From: Methylorubrum populi
GTDB taxonomy: Bacteria; Pseudomonadota; Alphaproteobacteria; Rhizobiales; Beijerinckiaceae
Assembly: GCA_020741775.1 (NCBI GenBank)
Contig: DYYG01000037.1
Location: 1 to 64,000 of the forward strand
DNA length: 64,000 nucleotides
Reading direction: 5' to 3'
Shown piece after piece: positions 55,036 to 63,986 of this stretch (positions are counted from its first letter, which is position 1; the number at the start of each line of letters is the position of its first letter). The notes beneath the pieces are model-generated. The model did not search any database. It saw nothing but the letters and a program-made list of their open reading frames with translations, and was not told where the DNA came from. A program made the translations under genes and the position numbers.

Positions 55036-55118
55036 CTCATCCCGAGCTGCCGCATCGGCGGTCGCGAAACAATCCCCGGCTTCCGCAGGAGGCCCGGGCG
55101 CCGGCAGCTCGGGATGAG
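55036..55118. repeat. Long inverted repeat between prfA and prmC
   Basis: CTCATCCCGAGCTGCCG (55036-55052) and CGGCAGCTCGGGATGAG (55102-55118) are perfect 17-base arms with a 49-base loop. It may be a mobile or REP-like insertion, or an mRNA hairpin between two coupled genes. Confidence 0.6.
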
Positions 55119-55166
55119 GGTGGGATCGCCCGGCGGTTCGGCGGCAGGCGGGCTTCGAGGCCGGCC

Positions 55167-56057
55167 ATGAGCCTCGATTTCACGCCCACCTCTTCCAGAG
55201 ATGCCGCCCTGCGGCTCCTGATGCGGCTCCTGGAACAGGCCGGCCTCCCGAATGCCCGTTCGGATGCCCGCTTCCTCGCCCTGCATGCCCTGGCGCTCAC
55301 CCCCCTCGACCTGACCTTGCGCGGCCGAGAGCCTATCGGCGAGGCCGGGGCGCAGAGCCTCGGGCAGGCGGCCGAGCGGCGGCTTGCGGGGGAGCCCGTG
55401 GCGCGGATCCTCGGCGCCTGGGAGTTCTGGGGGTTGCCCTTCAGCCTCGGCCCCGAGACGCTGGTGCCGCGGCCCGACACCGAAAGCGTGGTCGAAACGG
55501 CACTCCGCCTGTTTCCCGAACGGGATCGGCCGCTGCGGCTCGCCGATCTCGGCACCGGCTCCGGCTGCATCCTGGTGGCGCTCCTGCATGAACGGCCTCG
55601 GGCCTTCGGTCTCGGCCTCGACCGGGCGGAGGGTGCGCTGCGGGTGGCGCGGGCGAATGCCGAGCGGAACGGCGTCGGGGCTCGGGCGACCTTCCTGCGC
55701 GGCTCCTGGCTCGATGCGCTGGCCGGGCCCTTCGACCTGATCGTGTCGAACCCGCCCTATATCGCGGGCCCTGTGATCGCGACGCTCGACACCGAGGTGC
55801 GCCTGCACGACCCGATGGCGGCCCTCGATGGTGGCCCGGACGGACTCGACGCCTACCGGGCGATCCTGCTCGGCCTCGCCCGGCGGCCGGATCTGCTGTC
55901 TCCGGGCGGCGCCCTCGTGCTGGAGATCGGCTACGATCAGGCCGCGGCCCTAACGGCGCTCGCCGGGGAGATGGGGGTTGCGGATGTGAGCATCGGCCGG
56001 GATCTCGCCGGCAAGGACCGGGTCGTCACGCTTCGGCCATCCTTGGCCGGCAGGTAA
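55167..56057 (+). CDS. prmC: Release-factor glutamine methyltransferase
   Basis: A 296-residue SAM-dependent enzyme that methylates the glutamine of the GGQ motif in release factors. The N-terminal helical domain (1-80) binds the factor. LADLGTGSGCILVALL is the SAM motif, and NPPY in DLIVSNPPYIAG is the catalytic motif. It lies 157 bp after prfA, and the two are functionally linked. Confidence 0.94.
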   Translation: MSLDFTPTSSRDAALRLLMRLLEQAGLPNARSDARFLALHALALTPLDLTLRGREPIGEAGAQSLGQAAERRLAGEPVARILGAWEFWGLPFSLGPETLVPRPDTESVVETALRLFPERDRPLRLADLGTGSGCILVALLHERPRAFGLGLDRAEGALRVARANAERNGVGARATFLRGSWLDALAGPFDLIVSNPPYIAGPVIATLDTEVRLHDPMAALDGGPDGLDAYRAILLGLARRPDLLSPGGALVLEIGYDQAAALTALAGEMGVADVSIGRDLAGKDRVVTLRPSLAGR

Positions 56058-56623
56058 AGGTTCGAAGGGGCGAACGGGACCGGAATGGGGTGTGACGCGC
56101 CGCCGGACCCATACAAATTCGGCATAAACCGCCTCCGACACGAAAAAATGCTTGTTGTCGAGGGCGCCAGTCACTAGCTTAGATATGCAGACCGCCAACG
56201 GCCCGTTGAGCGTCTCTCACGAAGCTCCCCGCTGTGCCGGCTCGGCCGAAGGGAGTTCCCAAGGTTCGGGAAGTTCGTGAGGCACTCTTTTAAACGGTAT
56301 CGGCAGGATCGGTTTTGACCGTGTCCTCCGGCCTCGGGCGGTCTTCCCACCATCGAGCGGACGCGCCCGGCAGTCGCGGCTAGGCTCGGTGGGATCGAAC
56401 CTGACAGTCGAGGGATGTCTCGCGGCGCGCCAGAAACGAGCGCAGCCACCGGACGAACGGCAAACATCGTGGGATGGGTGCGGTCGCGCCGAGACGCTTG
56501 GGTGCCCGGACTTCCGAGCGCCAGGACGTGTGGCACGTACCGCCCGGCCCGCGACACCCGTGAGCGAAGCTCCGGCGCTGTCAGTCACGCTGAGCGACAG
56601 GTAACGAGGGTCAATCGAGGCCG
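56058..56623. other. Long upstream region of the DUF4167 gene
   Basis: These 566 bp hold no gene that can be supported. An AT-rich patch near 56110-56185 (TTGTCG, 18 bases, TTAGAT) might be a promoter, implying an mRNA leader of about 430 bases. Short ORFs here are arginine-rich and unconvincing. Confidence 0.4.
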
Positions 56624-57856
56624 ATGAGACCAAACCAGAATCGACGGATGCGGGGTCGCAATCGGCCCAAGGGTCCGAATCCGCTGACGCGTTCTTACGA
56701 GTCGAACGGTCCCGACGTCAAAATCCGCGGCACCGCCCAGCACATCGCCGACAAGTACGCGCAGCTCGCGCGTGACGCCCTGGCGAGCGGCGATCCGATC
56801 GCGGCCGAGAACTATTTCCAGCACGGCGAACACTACTTCCGGATCATCACCAGCGCCCAGGAGCCTGGTCGTCCGCAAGTCACCCAGGGTTATGCCCGGA
56901 ACGGCTTCGACGAGGACGAGGAAGGCGACGACGAGGGCGTCCAGGGGCAGGGCGCCGGCAACGAGGGTGGCCGCCAGGGTTACGGCTATGGCGGCGACGA
57001 GTATGGCGACCCGGCCCAGCAGCCGCAGCCGTTCGAGCGCCACGATTTCGACAATCGCCAGCAGCGCAACGATCGGAACGACCGCAACGATCGGAACCAG
57101 CGCTTCCAGGGACGCGACCGCAACGATCGCGGCAATGACCGGGGCCAGCGTTTCGAGGGCAACCGGCAGGATTACAACCGCAACGAGCCTCGGCAGGATT
57201 ACCGCCAGGACCGTCCCGAGAGGCAGGATCGCCAGGAGCAGCGCTCCGATCAGCGGTCCGACCGGCAGGATTATCCGCGCCAGGACTACCGGCAGGACCG
57301 GGGCCGTCAGGATTATCGGCAGGATTTCGGCCAGCAGCCTCAGGAAGGCCGCCAAGAAAACCGCCAGGAGAACCGCCAAGAAAACCGCCAGGACGGCCGT
57401 CAAGACAGCCGCCGCGAGCAGCCTCGCGACGCGGCCCGCTTCGACAACAATCGCGGCGAGCAGCCCGAGGCGCCCCGTCAGGAACTGCGCCAAGAGCCTC
57501 GTCAGGAGGCCCGTCCCGAGGCGGTGCGGCCCGACAGCCCGGCGCCCCGGCGCGGGCGTGGCCGCGGACGTAACGCCGAGGTGGCGGAAGCCGCCGATCC
57601 GTCGGCGCTGCCCGCTTTCCTGATGACGGCGACCCGTAACCCCGCGCCGCTCCCGGCCCCGGTCGAAGCCGAGGCCCCGGCGCCTCGGCCCGCGCCGGAG
57701 CCGCGCCAGGCGGCCCCTGCCAGCGAGGCCCCGACGGCTCCGGGCGTCGAGGAAGCCCCTGCCGCCAAGCCGCGCCGCCGCCGGACCCGCTACAAGGAAG
57801 CCGAGGGCGAGGCGGCCCCGGCCGAGCCGGCGGATACGCCGAACGCCGCCGAGTAA
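56624..57856 (+). CDS. DUF4167-family protein with a long QR-rich tract
   Basis: A 410-residue protein. The conserved DUF4167 domain (about 1-80) includes NPLTRSYESNGPDVKIRGTA and the AENYFQHGEHYFRII helix. Residues 140-300 are an extreme low-complexity stretch of Gln, Arg, Asp, Asn and Glu, with DRNDRN, RQDYRQD and RQENRQEN repeats, and the tail is proline/alanine-rich. The domain is almost confined to alphaproteobacteria. Function is unknown, but the basic tract suggests nucleic-acid binding or phase separation (inference). A terminator follows. Confidence 0.88.
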   Translation: MRPNQNRRMRGRNRPKGPNPLTRSYESNGPDVKIRGTAQHIADKYAQLARDALASGDPIAAENYFQHGEHYFRIITSAQEPGRPQVTQGYARNGFDEDEEGDDEGVQGQGAGNEGGRQGYGYGGDEYGDPAQQPQPFERHDFDNRQQRNDRNDRNDRNQRFQGRDRNDRGNDRGQRFEGNRQDYNRNEPRQDYRQDRPERQDRQEQRSDQRSDRQDYPRQDYRQDRGRQDYRQDFGQQPQEGRQENRQENRQENRQDGRQDSRREQPRDAARFDNNRGEQPEAPRQELRQEPRQEARPEAVRPDSPAPRRGRGRGRNAEVAEAADPSALPAFLMTATRNPAPLPAPVEAEAPAPRPAPEPRQAAPASEAPTAPGVEEAPAAKPRRRRTRYKEAEGEAAPAEPADTPNAAE

Positions 57857-57866
57857 GAGGCGAGAC

Positions 57867-57898
57867 ACGGCCCGAGGAAACCCCTCGGGCCGTTTTCG
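57867..57898. terminator. Terminator between DUF4167 gene and flgL
   Basis: ACGGCCCGAGG (57867-57877) pairs with CCTCGGGCCGT (57883-57893), followed by TTTTCGTTT. The genes are convergent, so it can serve both. Confidence 0.8.
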
Positions 57899-57922
57899 TT
57901 TGGGGGGCAGTCGCGCGCGCGG

Positions 57923-59713
57923 TCAGCGCAGGTAGTTGACGAGGCTCATCTCGGAGAGGATCGAGGTGACCTTGTAGCTGGCCTGCAACTGCGTCTGCAG
58001 GCTGAGGAGCTTGGCCGCGACCTCCTCCGTCGAGACCGTATCGACCCCGTCGAGGGAGGATTCCAGCGTCGCCTTGGTGGCATTGGCGACGGATTTGGCA
58101 TTGTTCATGCTGCTGGCCGCCAGACCGAAATCGGTGCCGAGTTCCTCCAGGCTCTGCTGGCCATCACCGGCCATGAGCAGATTGCCGGCCCGGTTGGAGA
58201 GGGCTCGGAAGCGCTCGGTATCCACCGTCTCGCCGGTGCTGGTGAAGCTCTCGGCGGCCATCGCCGCGATTCCCGCCATCGTGCGGCGGATCGCTTCCTC
58301 GTTGGCCTGGGCGCCGATCTCTACCGTCCGGCTCGTGCCGACCTGCACCGCCGCCGTCCCGCGCGGATCGGCCGAGGTATCGCCCCGATACCAGATCATC
58401 GTCTTGTCGCTCGCGGTCTCGACATAGCCGTTTCCGTCCGCCGCGACCCGACGCGGGCTCAGCCCCGCCGCCGGTGAGCCCTCGAAGAAGTTCAGCGAGG
58501 CCCGGGCGGTCGAACTCGCCGAGAGGTCGGTGCTCGCCGACTGCTTGAGGGCGTTGGACAGGGTGCGCGAGAGGTTCGCCGTCGTCTCCGCCGGCGTCGC
58601 GCCGATGGCGAAGGTCGTCGCCGAGGTGGCATCGGCGGAGGCGGCGGCGGTCAGGGTGATGGTTCGGGTGGTGCCGTCATGCATGCCGAGCTTGAGCGTG
58701 AGCGTATCGCCCGCCGCGGGATTGGCGGCGACCGAGAATTTCACGGCGGCGGCCTGTCCTCCGGTGAAGGCCGCCGACACACCCGGTGGGTTGGCGCTCT
58801 GAACGCTGGCGATGTCGGCGCCGCCGAGCGCCGCCTTCAGGTTCGCGGCGGTATCCTCCTTGGTCGCGCCGATGGAGAAAGTGCCCGCTGCGGCCGCCGT
58901 TCCTTCGGCGCGGGCCGTCAGGTCGAGGGTCCTCTGGCTGCCGTCAGTCAACTGCACCACGACCCGCACCTGCGCACCGTCGGCGGGCTGCTGCGCGAAG
59001 TTCAAGGCCACGTCCGCCTTCGTTCCCGCCGTCACGGCAGCGCCGAGGGCACCGCTGCCGCTGCTCGCCGCGGACAGGAGCGAGAAGCCGAAATTGGCCC
59101 GTGCCTCGGCGTTGGAATCCTCGGAAAGATCGATCGTCGTGCCGCTGGCGGTCTGGGTCAGGCGTCCGTTGCCGGAGCCGAGATCGGCCTTTTTCTGCTC
59201 CGCGATCAGCGCCTTGAGCCCGTCGAGGCCCGCCGCCGGATCGCCGTTCAGGATGGCTTGCTGCGACACGACCGGAGCGGTGTCGGTCGCGCGTCCCGAA
59301 AACACGTAGACGCCCCCTGCCTGCTGGTTCAGGGCATCGATGGCCGCCGAGAGGTTGCTGGAGGCGAGCTGGACGGTGGTCGACGGCAAGGTTTCGTTGC
59401 GCGAGGCGACGATGCCGGTGAGGTTCGAGCGGGTGCTGTCGGACAGCGACTTGAGTTGGGTCAGGCTCGCGCTGGTGAGCTTGACCCGGGTCTCGGCCGA
59501 GCCGATCGCCGCGAGATAGCCCTCCTGGGCGCTGATGGTCGCGTGCGCGCTGAGGCTCGTGGTGCGCGCCGCCCCCAACCCGCCATAGGTTTCTGAGGTA
59601 CGTCCGGTGGACAACTGCTGGGCCAGTCCGTCGAGCTGGGTCTTCATCCCCACGAGGCTCGCCGACTGGCGGTCGAAGCGGTAGGTTCCGGCGGCGAAGG
59701 CGGTGATGGTCAT
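57923..59713 (-). CDS. flgL: Oversized flagellar hook-associated protein FlgL
   Basis: A 596-residue hook-filament junction protein, against about 300-350 in well-known FlgL. Helical terminal domains (about 1-130 and 470-596) resemble flagellin/FlgL. The inserted middle contains two related modules, about 234-297 and 322-389, each with a beta-rich stretch (VQLTDGSQRTLDLTA and GMHDGTTRTITLTAA), then FSIGATKEDTAANL or FAIGATPAETTANL. This is an internal duplication. The start at 59713 fits the family. Confidence 0.85.
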   Translation of the reverse strand: MTITAFAAGTYRFDRQSASLVGMKTQLDGLAQQLSTGRTSETYGGLGAARTTSLSAHATISAQEGYLAAIGSAETRVKLTSASLTQLKSLSDSTRSNLTGIVASRNETLPSTTVQLASSNLSAAIDALNQQAGGVYVFSGRATDTAPVVSQQAILNGDPAAGLDGLKALIAEQKKADLGSGNGRLTQTASGTTIDLSEDSNAEARANFGFSLLSAASSGSGALGAAVTAGTKADVALNFAQQPADGAQVRVVVQLTDGSQRTLDLTARAEGTAAAAGTFSIGATKEDTAANLKAALGGADIASVQSANPPGVSAAFTGGQAAAVKFSVAANPAAGDTLTLKLGMHDGTTRTITLTAAASADATSATTFAIGATPAETTANLSRTLSNALKQSASTDLSASSTARASLNFFEGSPAAGLSPRRVAADGNGYVETASDKTMIWYRGDTSADPRGTAAVQVGTSRTVEIGAQANEEAIRRTMAGIAAMAAESFTSTGETVDTERFRALSNRAGNLLMAGDGQQSLEELGTDFGLAASSMNNAKSVANATKATLESSLDGVDTVSTEEVAAKLLSLQTQLQASYKVTSILSEMSLVNYLR

Positions 59714-59831
59714 CGTCAGATCCGCAGCGAAGGCATCCTCCCGCGGGGTGGTGGCCACCTTGAGGGACGAAGCGACAGACGTTTGGTTCCTTCACCGTCC
59801 CGGAGGCCCAAGCGCCGTTCGGGACGATGCC

Positions 59832-61718
59832 TCAGATTCTCAGCAGGGTATCGATCATGTCGCGGGCTGCGGTGAGCACGCGGGCATTGGCGCTGTAGGC
59901 TTGCTGCAGGGCGATCAGGTTCGACATCTCGTCGTCGATATTGACGCCCGAGGCCGAGGCGAACCGGCCCTGCGCCGTCGACAGGGCGATGCTCTGCCCC
60001 TCATTGAGATCCTGCGCCGCCGCTGCGGCCGCGCCCTGCGAGGAGATCACGCCCTGCACGAAGTCGGCCACGCTCGACCGGGTCGGGGCGCTGATGCCGC
60101 CGATGCCGCTGGCGGAGGAGAAGACGCGCTGCGTGCTCGTGAGTGCGTTGTAGAGCGCCTGCGGCCGGGTCGCGTCGCCACTGCCGGTCGGCGCGCCGAC
60201 GATGCTGACGAGGCTGGCGGAATCGCCGACGATGGCCGGGTTGACCGTGATGCGCTGGGCGAAGCCGGTGAGTTGCGAGCCGTTGTCGAACGAGCCGGTG
60301 TAGAGCGTGGCGCTCTTACCGTCGACGAAGAGCGGGATCTGCGTGGCATTGCCCTTGGTGTCGCTGGCCGAGGTGACCTGCGTGACGCTGGCGCTCGCCG
60401 CGCGCAGGGTGGCGCCGCCGGTCGAGAGGATGCGGACCGCGCCCGCCTCGCCTCCCGGCACGCTCGAGATCTGGTAGCCCGCCCCCAAAGCCGACGAGAT
60501 CGCGCTGCGGATCGCGGCCGGATCCCGATCCGCGGCCGGTTTGGGAATGGTGAAGGGGATCACCGTGGCGTGGGTGTCGTCGGTCCCGCTGGCGGGAACG
60601 GCGGCCGGCGGCGACTGGTAGGACGGCATCAGGATCAGGTTGCGCTGCGTGCCGCTCGCATCCTGCACCGTCAGGGTGATCGCGTTGCCCGCCGAGAGGC
60701 CGGTCAGGTCGATGTCGAACCCTGCCTTGCCACTCTCGCTGGCGGCGGTGCCGGTGGCGACGCGGTCCGACATCGCCCGCGACAGGCCGGCCGCGAGGTC
60801 GTCGAGCTGGCGCTGGGCCTGGGGCAGCGTCGTGTCGCGCATTTCGATTGCCGCCGCGATCGAGCCGGAGCGGATGGCGCCGGAGGCAACCAGGTCGATC
60901 TTGCCGCCGCCGGGCGTCGTCGCGACGATGGTGCCGACGCCGCTATTCGCGGGATCGGCGTCGTAGAGGGCGTTGGCCGAGAGCGTGCCGCGGGAATCGA
61001 AGCTGAGCGTGGCGGCATTGGTGCGGTCGAGCAGGGTGACGCCGGAGCCGGTCAGCACGCTGACGCTGCCGTCGCTCTGGGAGACGGCATTGATGTCGAT
61101 CAGGCCGGACAGGCTGTTGAGCGCCTGATCGCGCTGATCCTCCAGGTCGGGGCGGCTCGGATCGTCGGCGGTCGCGGCGATGATGCGGGTATTGAGCTTG
61201 GCGAGCTGCGCGAGCAGACCGCTTGCGGTCTGCGTATCGGTGGCGAGCTGCATTTCGAGCCCCGTGCGCAGGGCCTGCACCCCGTTGGCGGCGCTGCCGA
61301 TCTGGGTGGCGACGTCGTTGGCCGCGCTGAGCACCGTCGACCGGGCGGCGGTCGAGGTGGGGTTGGCCGCCAGGGTCTGAAGCGAGAGCGTGAAGGAGTT
61401 GAAGACGCCGTCCAGGGCCGAGGCGTCGCCGGGCTTGCCGTAGAGCGCATCGAGCTGTGTGTGGATGGAGGATTTCAGCCCGGTATAGGCCGCGCCCGAA
61501 TTCTCGGAGCGCAGCTGCTTGAGGGCGGCGGTATCGAGCGCCCGCGCGATCGTGCCGGTGGCGACGCTGGCATTGCCCGTGCCCGAGGCGACGGGCGAGA
61601 GCGTGCGCCGGACATAACCCGCCGTGCCGACATTGGCGATGTTCTGCGACACGACCCCGATCTGGGCCTGCGTCACCCGCAAGCCGGCCGTGGCCGTACT
61701 GAACGCGTCGAGGGCCAA
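59832..61718 (-). CDS. flgK: Flagellar hook-associated protein FlgK
   Basis: A 628-residue hook-filament junction protein. ALDAFSTATAGLRVTQAQI and SQNIANVGTAGYVRR form the conserved rod/hook-type N-terminus, and LIALQQAYSANARVLTAARDM the C-terminus. The middle has a GNAITLTVQDASGTQRNLIL stretch like the FlgL modules. The start is TTG 61718, behind AGGAG at good spacing. It follows flgE by 26 bp and precedes flgL by 118 bp. Confidence 0.9.
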   Translation of the reverse strand: MALDAFSTATAGLRVTQAQIGVVSQNIANVGTAGYVRRTLSPVASGTGNASVATGTIARALDTAALKQLRSENSGAAYTGLKSSIHTQLDALYGKPGDASALDGVFNSFTLSLQTLAANPTSTAARSTVLSAANDVATQIGSAANGVQALRTGLEMQLATDTQTASGLLAQLAKLNTRIIAATADDPSRPDLEDQRDQALNSLSGLIDINAVSQSDGSVSVLTGSGVTLLDRTNAATLSFDSRGTLSANALYDADPANSGVGTIVATTPGGGKIDLVASGAIRSGSIAAAIEMRDTTLPQAQRQLDDLAAGLSRAMSDRVATGTAASESGKAGFDIDLTGLSAGNAITLTVQDASGTQRNLILMPSYQSPPAAVPASGTDDTHATVIPFTIPKPAADRDPAAIRSAISSALGAGYQISSVPGGEAGAVRILSTGGATLRAASASVTQVTSASDTKGNATQIPLFVDGKSATLYTGSFDNGSQLTGFAQRITVNPAIVGDSASLVSIVGAPTGSGDATRPQALYNALTSTQRVFSSASGIGGISAPTRSSVADFVQGVISSQGAAAAAAQDLNEGQSIALSTAQGRFASASGVNIDDEMSNLIALQQAYSANARVLTAARDMIDTLLRI

Positions 61719-61744
61719 GGCGCCTCTCCTCTTTCAGGGCGTCG

Positions 61745-63121
61745 TCAACGGATGACGTTCAGCAGATCCGAGATCATCGTCTGCGCCGTCGACATCACGC
61801 GGGTGTTGGCGGAATAAGCCTGTTGGGTAACGATCATCTTTGAAAATTCCGCTGCAATGTCGGTATTCGACTGCTCGATGTTCGCGCCCACCACGGTGGT
61901 GTCCTTGAGCCCGCTGATCGCTTCGCCGGAGGCGACGGTCTGCTGATAATTGCCGAGCGAATCCGCCTTCAGTCCGTCGGGATTGACGAACTGCGCCACC
62001 TCGACCCGGGCCAGCCCGATCAGCGAGCCGTTCGAATACTTACCGGTGATGACGCCATTGTCGCCGACATCGACGGAATTCAGCGTGCCCGAGGCGTAGC
62101 CGTTCTGCTTGAGGTCGTTGGTCGTCACCGTGCCCGAGGCGGAGGCGTACTGGGTGAGGCCACTGCCGAGATCGAGATTGATCCGGCCGACATTGACGCC
62201 ATCGATCGTCATGTTGTTGATCGGCACGGAATTCGAGGTCGGCACGGTCATCTGGCCGCTGGCGCTGAAGGCGAAGGACTGCCCGATATTGGACCAGCTC
62301 GTGAGATTGCCCGCGACGCTGGCCTTGTCGGCGTAGAACAGGTTCCACGTGTCACTGGTGCCCGCCGCCGTGTCGGCGGCGGCGACCTTGGCCCAGCGGG
62401 TCTGCACGCTGACGGGGGCGCCGGAGGAGGTGTAGATGGTCAGCGCGGGGCCCGCCACGCTGCTGTCGATCAGGGTCTGGGCATTGGCCTGGGAGACGCT
62501 GCCGGTGCCCGTTCCCGTCATCACCCGCGCATCCGTGCCGTCGCTGAAGGCCGAGAGCAGGCCGTGGGTCGTGGAGACGTTGGCGGTGACGGGCGATTTC
62601 GGCAGGTTGGCCGAGTAGGTGATCGTCGTCGTCGGCTTGGCCGGGATGATCGCGTTGGAAATCTTGATCGGTCCGGTGCCGTTGGTCTGGCCGGTGACCG
62701 GGTCGAGGCTGTCGCCGATGAGGTAGGAGCCGGCGCCGTTGACGAGGTAGCCGTCCTTGTCCGGAGAGAAGTCGCCGCGGCGGGTATAGAGATTGCCGCT
62801 GGCGAAAGTTTCGTTTCCAGTCGCGTCGGAGGTCTTCTTGCGGACGGCGAAGAAGCCCTGGCCGTTGAGCGCCATGTTGGTGGACACGCCGGTCGAGACC
62901 GTGTTGCCCTGGATCGAATTGGTCAATTCCGAATAGGCGGCGACCGAACCGGACGATTGATGGCGGGCATCGCGGTCCGGGATCATGTCGACGAAGCCGG
63001 TATCGACGCGCTTGAAGCCGGTCGTCTGGGAATTGGCGATGTTGCCGGAGATGTTGTTCAGCGAGAAGGATTGCGCCTTCAGGCCGGAGACCGCGGTCTG
63101 AAGCGCGGAAAAGACGTCCAT
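61745..63121 (-). CDS. flgE: Flagellar hook protein FlgE
   Basis: A 458-residue hook protein. The N-terminus (SALQTAVSGLKAQSFSLNNI, then SGNIANSQTTGFKR) and the C-terminus (KMIVTQQAYSANTRVMSTAQ) are the conserved helical ends, and the middle domains are beta-rich, forming the outer hook. The start at 63121 fits the family. It leads the flgE-flgK-flgL unit behind the sigma-54-like site. Confidence 0.93.
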   Translation of the reverse strand: MDVFSALQTAVSGLKAQSFSLNNISGNIANSQTTGFKRVDTGFVDMIPDRDARHQSSGSVAAYSELTNSIQGNTVSTGVSTNMALNGQGFFAVRKKTSDATGNETFASGNLYTRRGDFSPDKDGYLVNGAGSYLIGDSLDPVTGQTNGTGPIKISNAIIPAKPTTTITYSANLPKSPVTANVSTTHGLLSAFSDGTDARVMTGTGTGSVSQANAQTLIDSSVAGPALTIYTSSGAPVSVQTRWAKVAAADTAAGTSDTWNLFYADKASVAGNLTSWSNIGQSFAFSASGQMTVPTSNSVPINNMTIDGVNVGRINLDLGSGLTQYASASGTVTTNDLKQNGYASGTLNSVDVGDNGVITGKYSNGSLIGLARVEVAQFVNPDGLKADSLGNYQQTVASGEAISGLKDTTVVGANIEQSNTDIAAEFSKMIVTQQAYSANTRVMSTAQTMISDLLNVIR

Positions 63122-63174
63122 GGCGTTCGCTCGCTCCACAGGACCGCTCGAAGCGGTGAGTGGGGCCAGCCGGC

Positions 63175-63189
63175 GCAACCGGCGTGCCA
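63175..63189 (-). promoter_or_regulatory. Sigma-54-type promoter of the flgE operon
   Basis: The minus strand reads TGGCACG-N4-TTGC, an exact match to the sigma-54 -24/-12 consensus. The -12 element lies 54 bases before the flgE start, giving a leader of roughly 40 bases. Confidence 0.75.
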
Positions 63190-63391
63190 AACCTAAATCC
63201 TTGAAATCGTTGCGGCGACCTGCGCACCGCTCGGCAAATTCCGCTGGGCAGGCCACGACGCGCGGCAAATCTTACCGGTTTCCCCCGGCGTCGCCCGCGC
63301 GATCCGTACTCCCGCCGATGATCCGTCTCGAGCGCTTTCGCCGCGGTGGAGACAGGTTCGGCGCAAGAGCGCGCGATCAAACAGGGACCTC

Positions 63392-63426
63392 AAGCCGGCC
63401 CGATTGCAACGTGATCGGGCCGGCTT
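63392..63426. other. 13-bp intergenic hairpin
   Basis: AAGCCGGCCCGAT (63392-63404) pairs perfectly with ATCGGGCCGGCTT (63414-63426) around a nine-base loop. No T-run follows on either strand, so it is not a classic terminator. It sits 92 bp before the BLUF gene. Confidence 0.5.
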
Positions 63427-63518
63427 CCAGTGACCGGAGGTCAAATCAGCCGCGTTTACGGCCCGTTATCGTCGCGGTCGTTACACTACCCGCTGAGCCT
63501 TCGCGTCGGACGAGATTC

Positions 63519-63986
63519 ATGAAGAGCAAGAGGACGAGCCTCGTCCACCTGATCTACTTCTCCCGCTTGACCCTTTCCAACGATCCGGCCCTACGGGCCA
63601 AGCAGATCGGTGACATCACGCGGCATGCTCAGAAGAAGAATGAATTTGCCGTGATCACGAGCTTTCTGATCGTCGATCAGAATTTCGCGATCCAGGTGAT
63701 CGAGGGCGAGCGCCAATCGGTCAACGAGACCTTCCAGCGGATCGCCGCCGATAGCCGCCACCGCGATGTTCAGATCGTCGAGTGGCGCGAGATCGCCAAG
63801 CGCGACTTCGTGACCTCGTTCACGACCGTGAGCCGCAACACCGCCAACGAGCCGCATTTCGCGAAATCCGGCCTGCTGCCGATGCTGCAGAGGGGCACGC
63901 CCAAGGGCAGCGTGATCCACGGGCTCGCCGTGACCCTTCAGGAGGAGTCGATGGCCAAGCAGGGCATCGACCACCTCTTCGTTTGA
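63519..63986 (+). CDS. BLUF-domain blue-light receptor (diverged)
   Basis: A 155-residue protein with one BLUF domain (about 8-100), which binds FAD and senses blue light. The key residues appear kept: Tyr13 (LIYFSR), Asn41 (KKNEF) and Gln59 (AIQVIEGE). The usual GITG turn is changed to VITS, so flavin binding may be altered. The C-terminal 50 residues carry no recognised output domain. It is divergent from the flgE operon. The gene is complete and ends 14 bp before the window edge. Confidence 0.78.
   Translation: MKSKRTSLVHLIYFSRLTLSNDPALRAKQIGDITRHAQKKNEFAVITSFLIVDQNFAIQVIEGERQSVNETFQRIAADSRHRDVQIVEWREIAKRDFVTSFTTVSRNTANEPHFAKSGLLPMLQRGTPKGSVIHGLAVTLQEESMAKQGIDHLFV

Larger units (their letters stand above)
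63122..63518. other. Divergent promoter region of flgE and the BLUF gene
   Basis: A 397-bp intergenic region holding the sigma-54-type site on the flgE side and a 13-bp hairpin closer to the BLUF gene. No gene is supported. Confidence 0.5.

Noticed and set aside
56389..56627. Overlapping 70-71 residue ORFs upstream of the DUF4167 gene
   Set aside because: Arginine/alanine-rich composition in two frames at once, no ribosome-binding site and no family.
59703..61817. 704-residue plus-strand ORF opposite flgK
   Set aside because: Glycine/arginine/aspartate-rich mirror frame. FlgK motifs on the other strand are clear.
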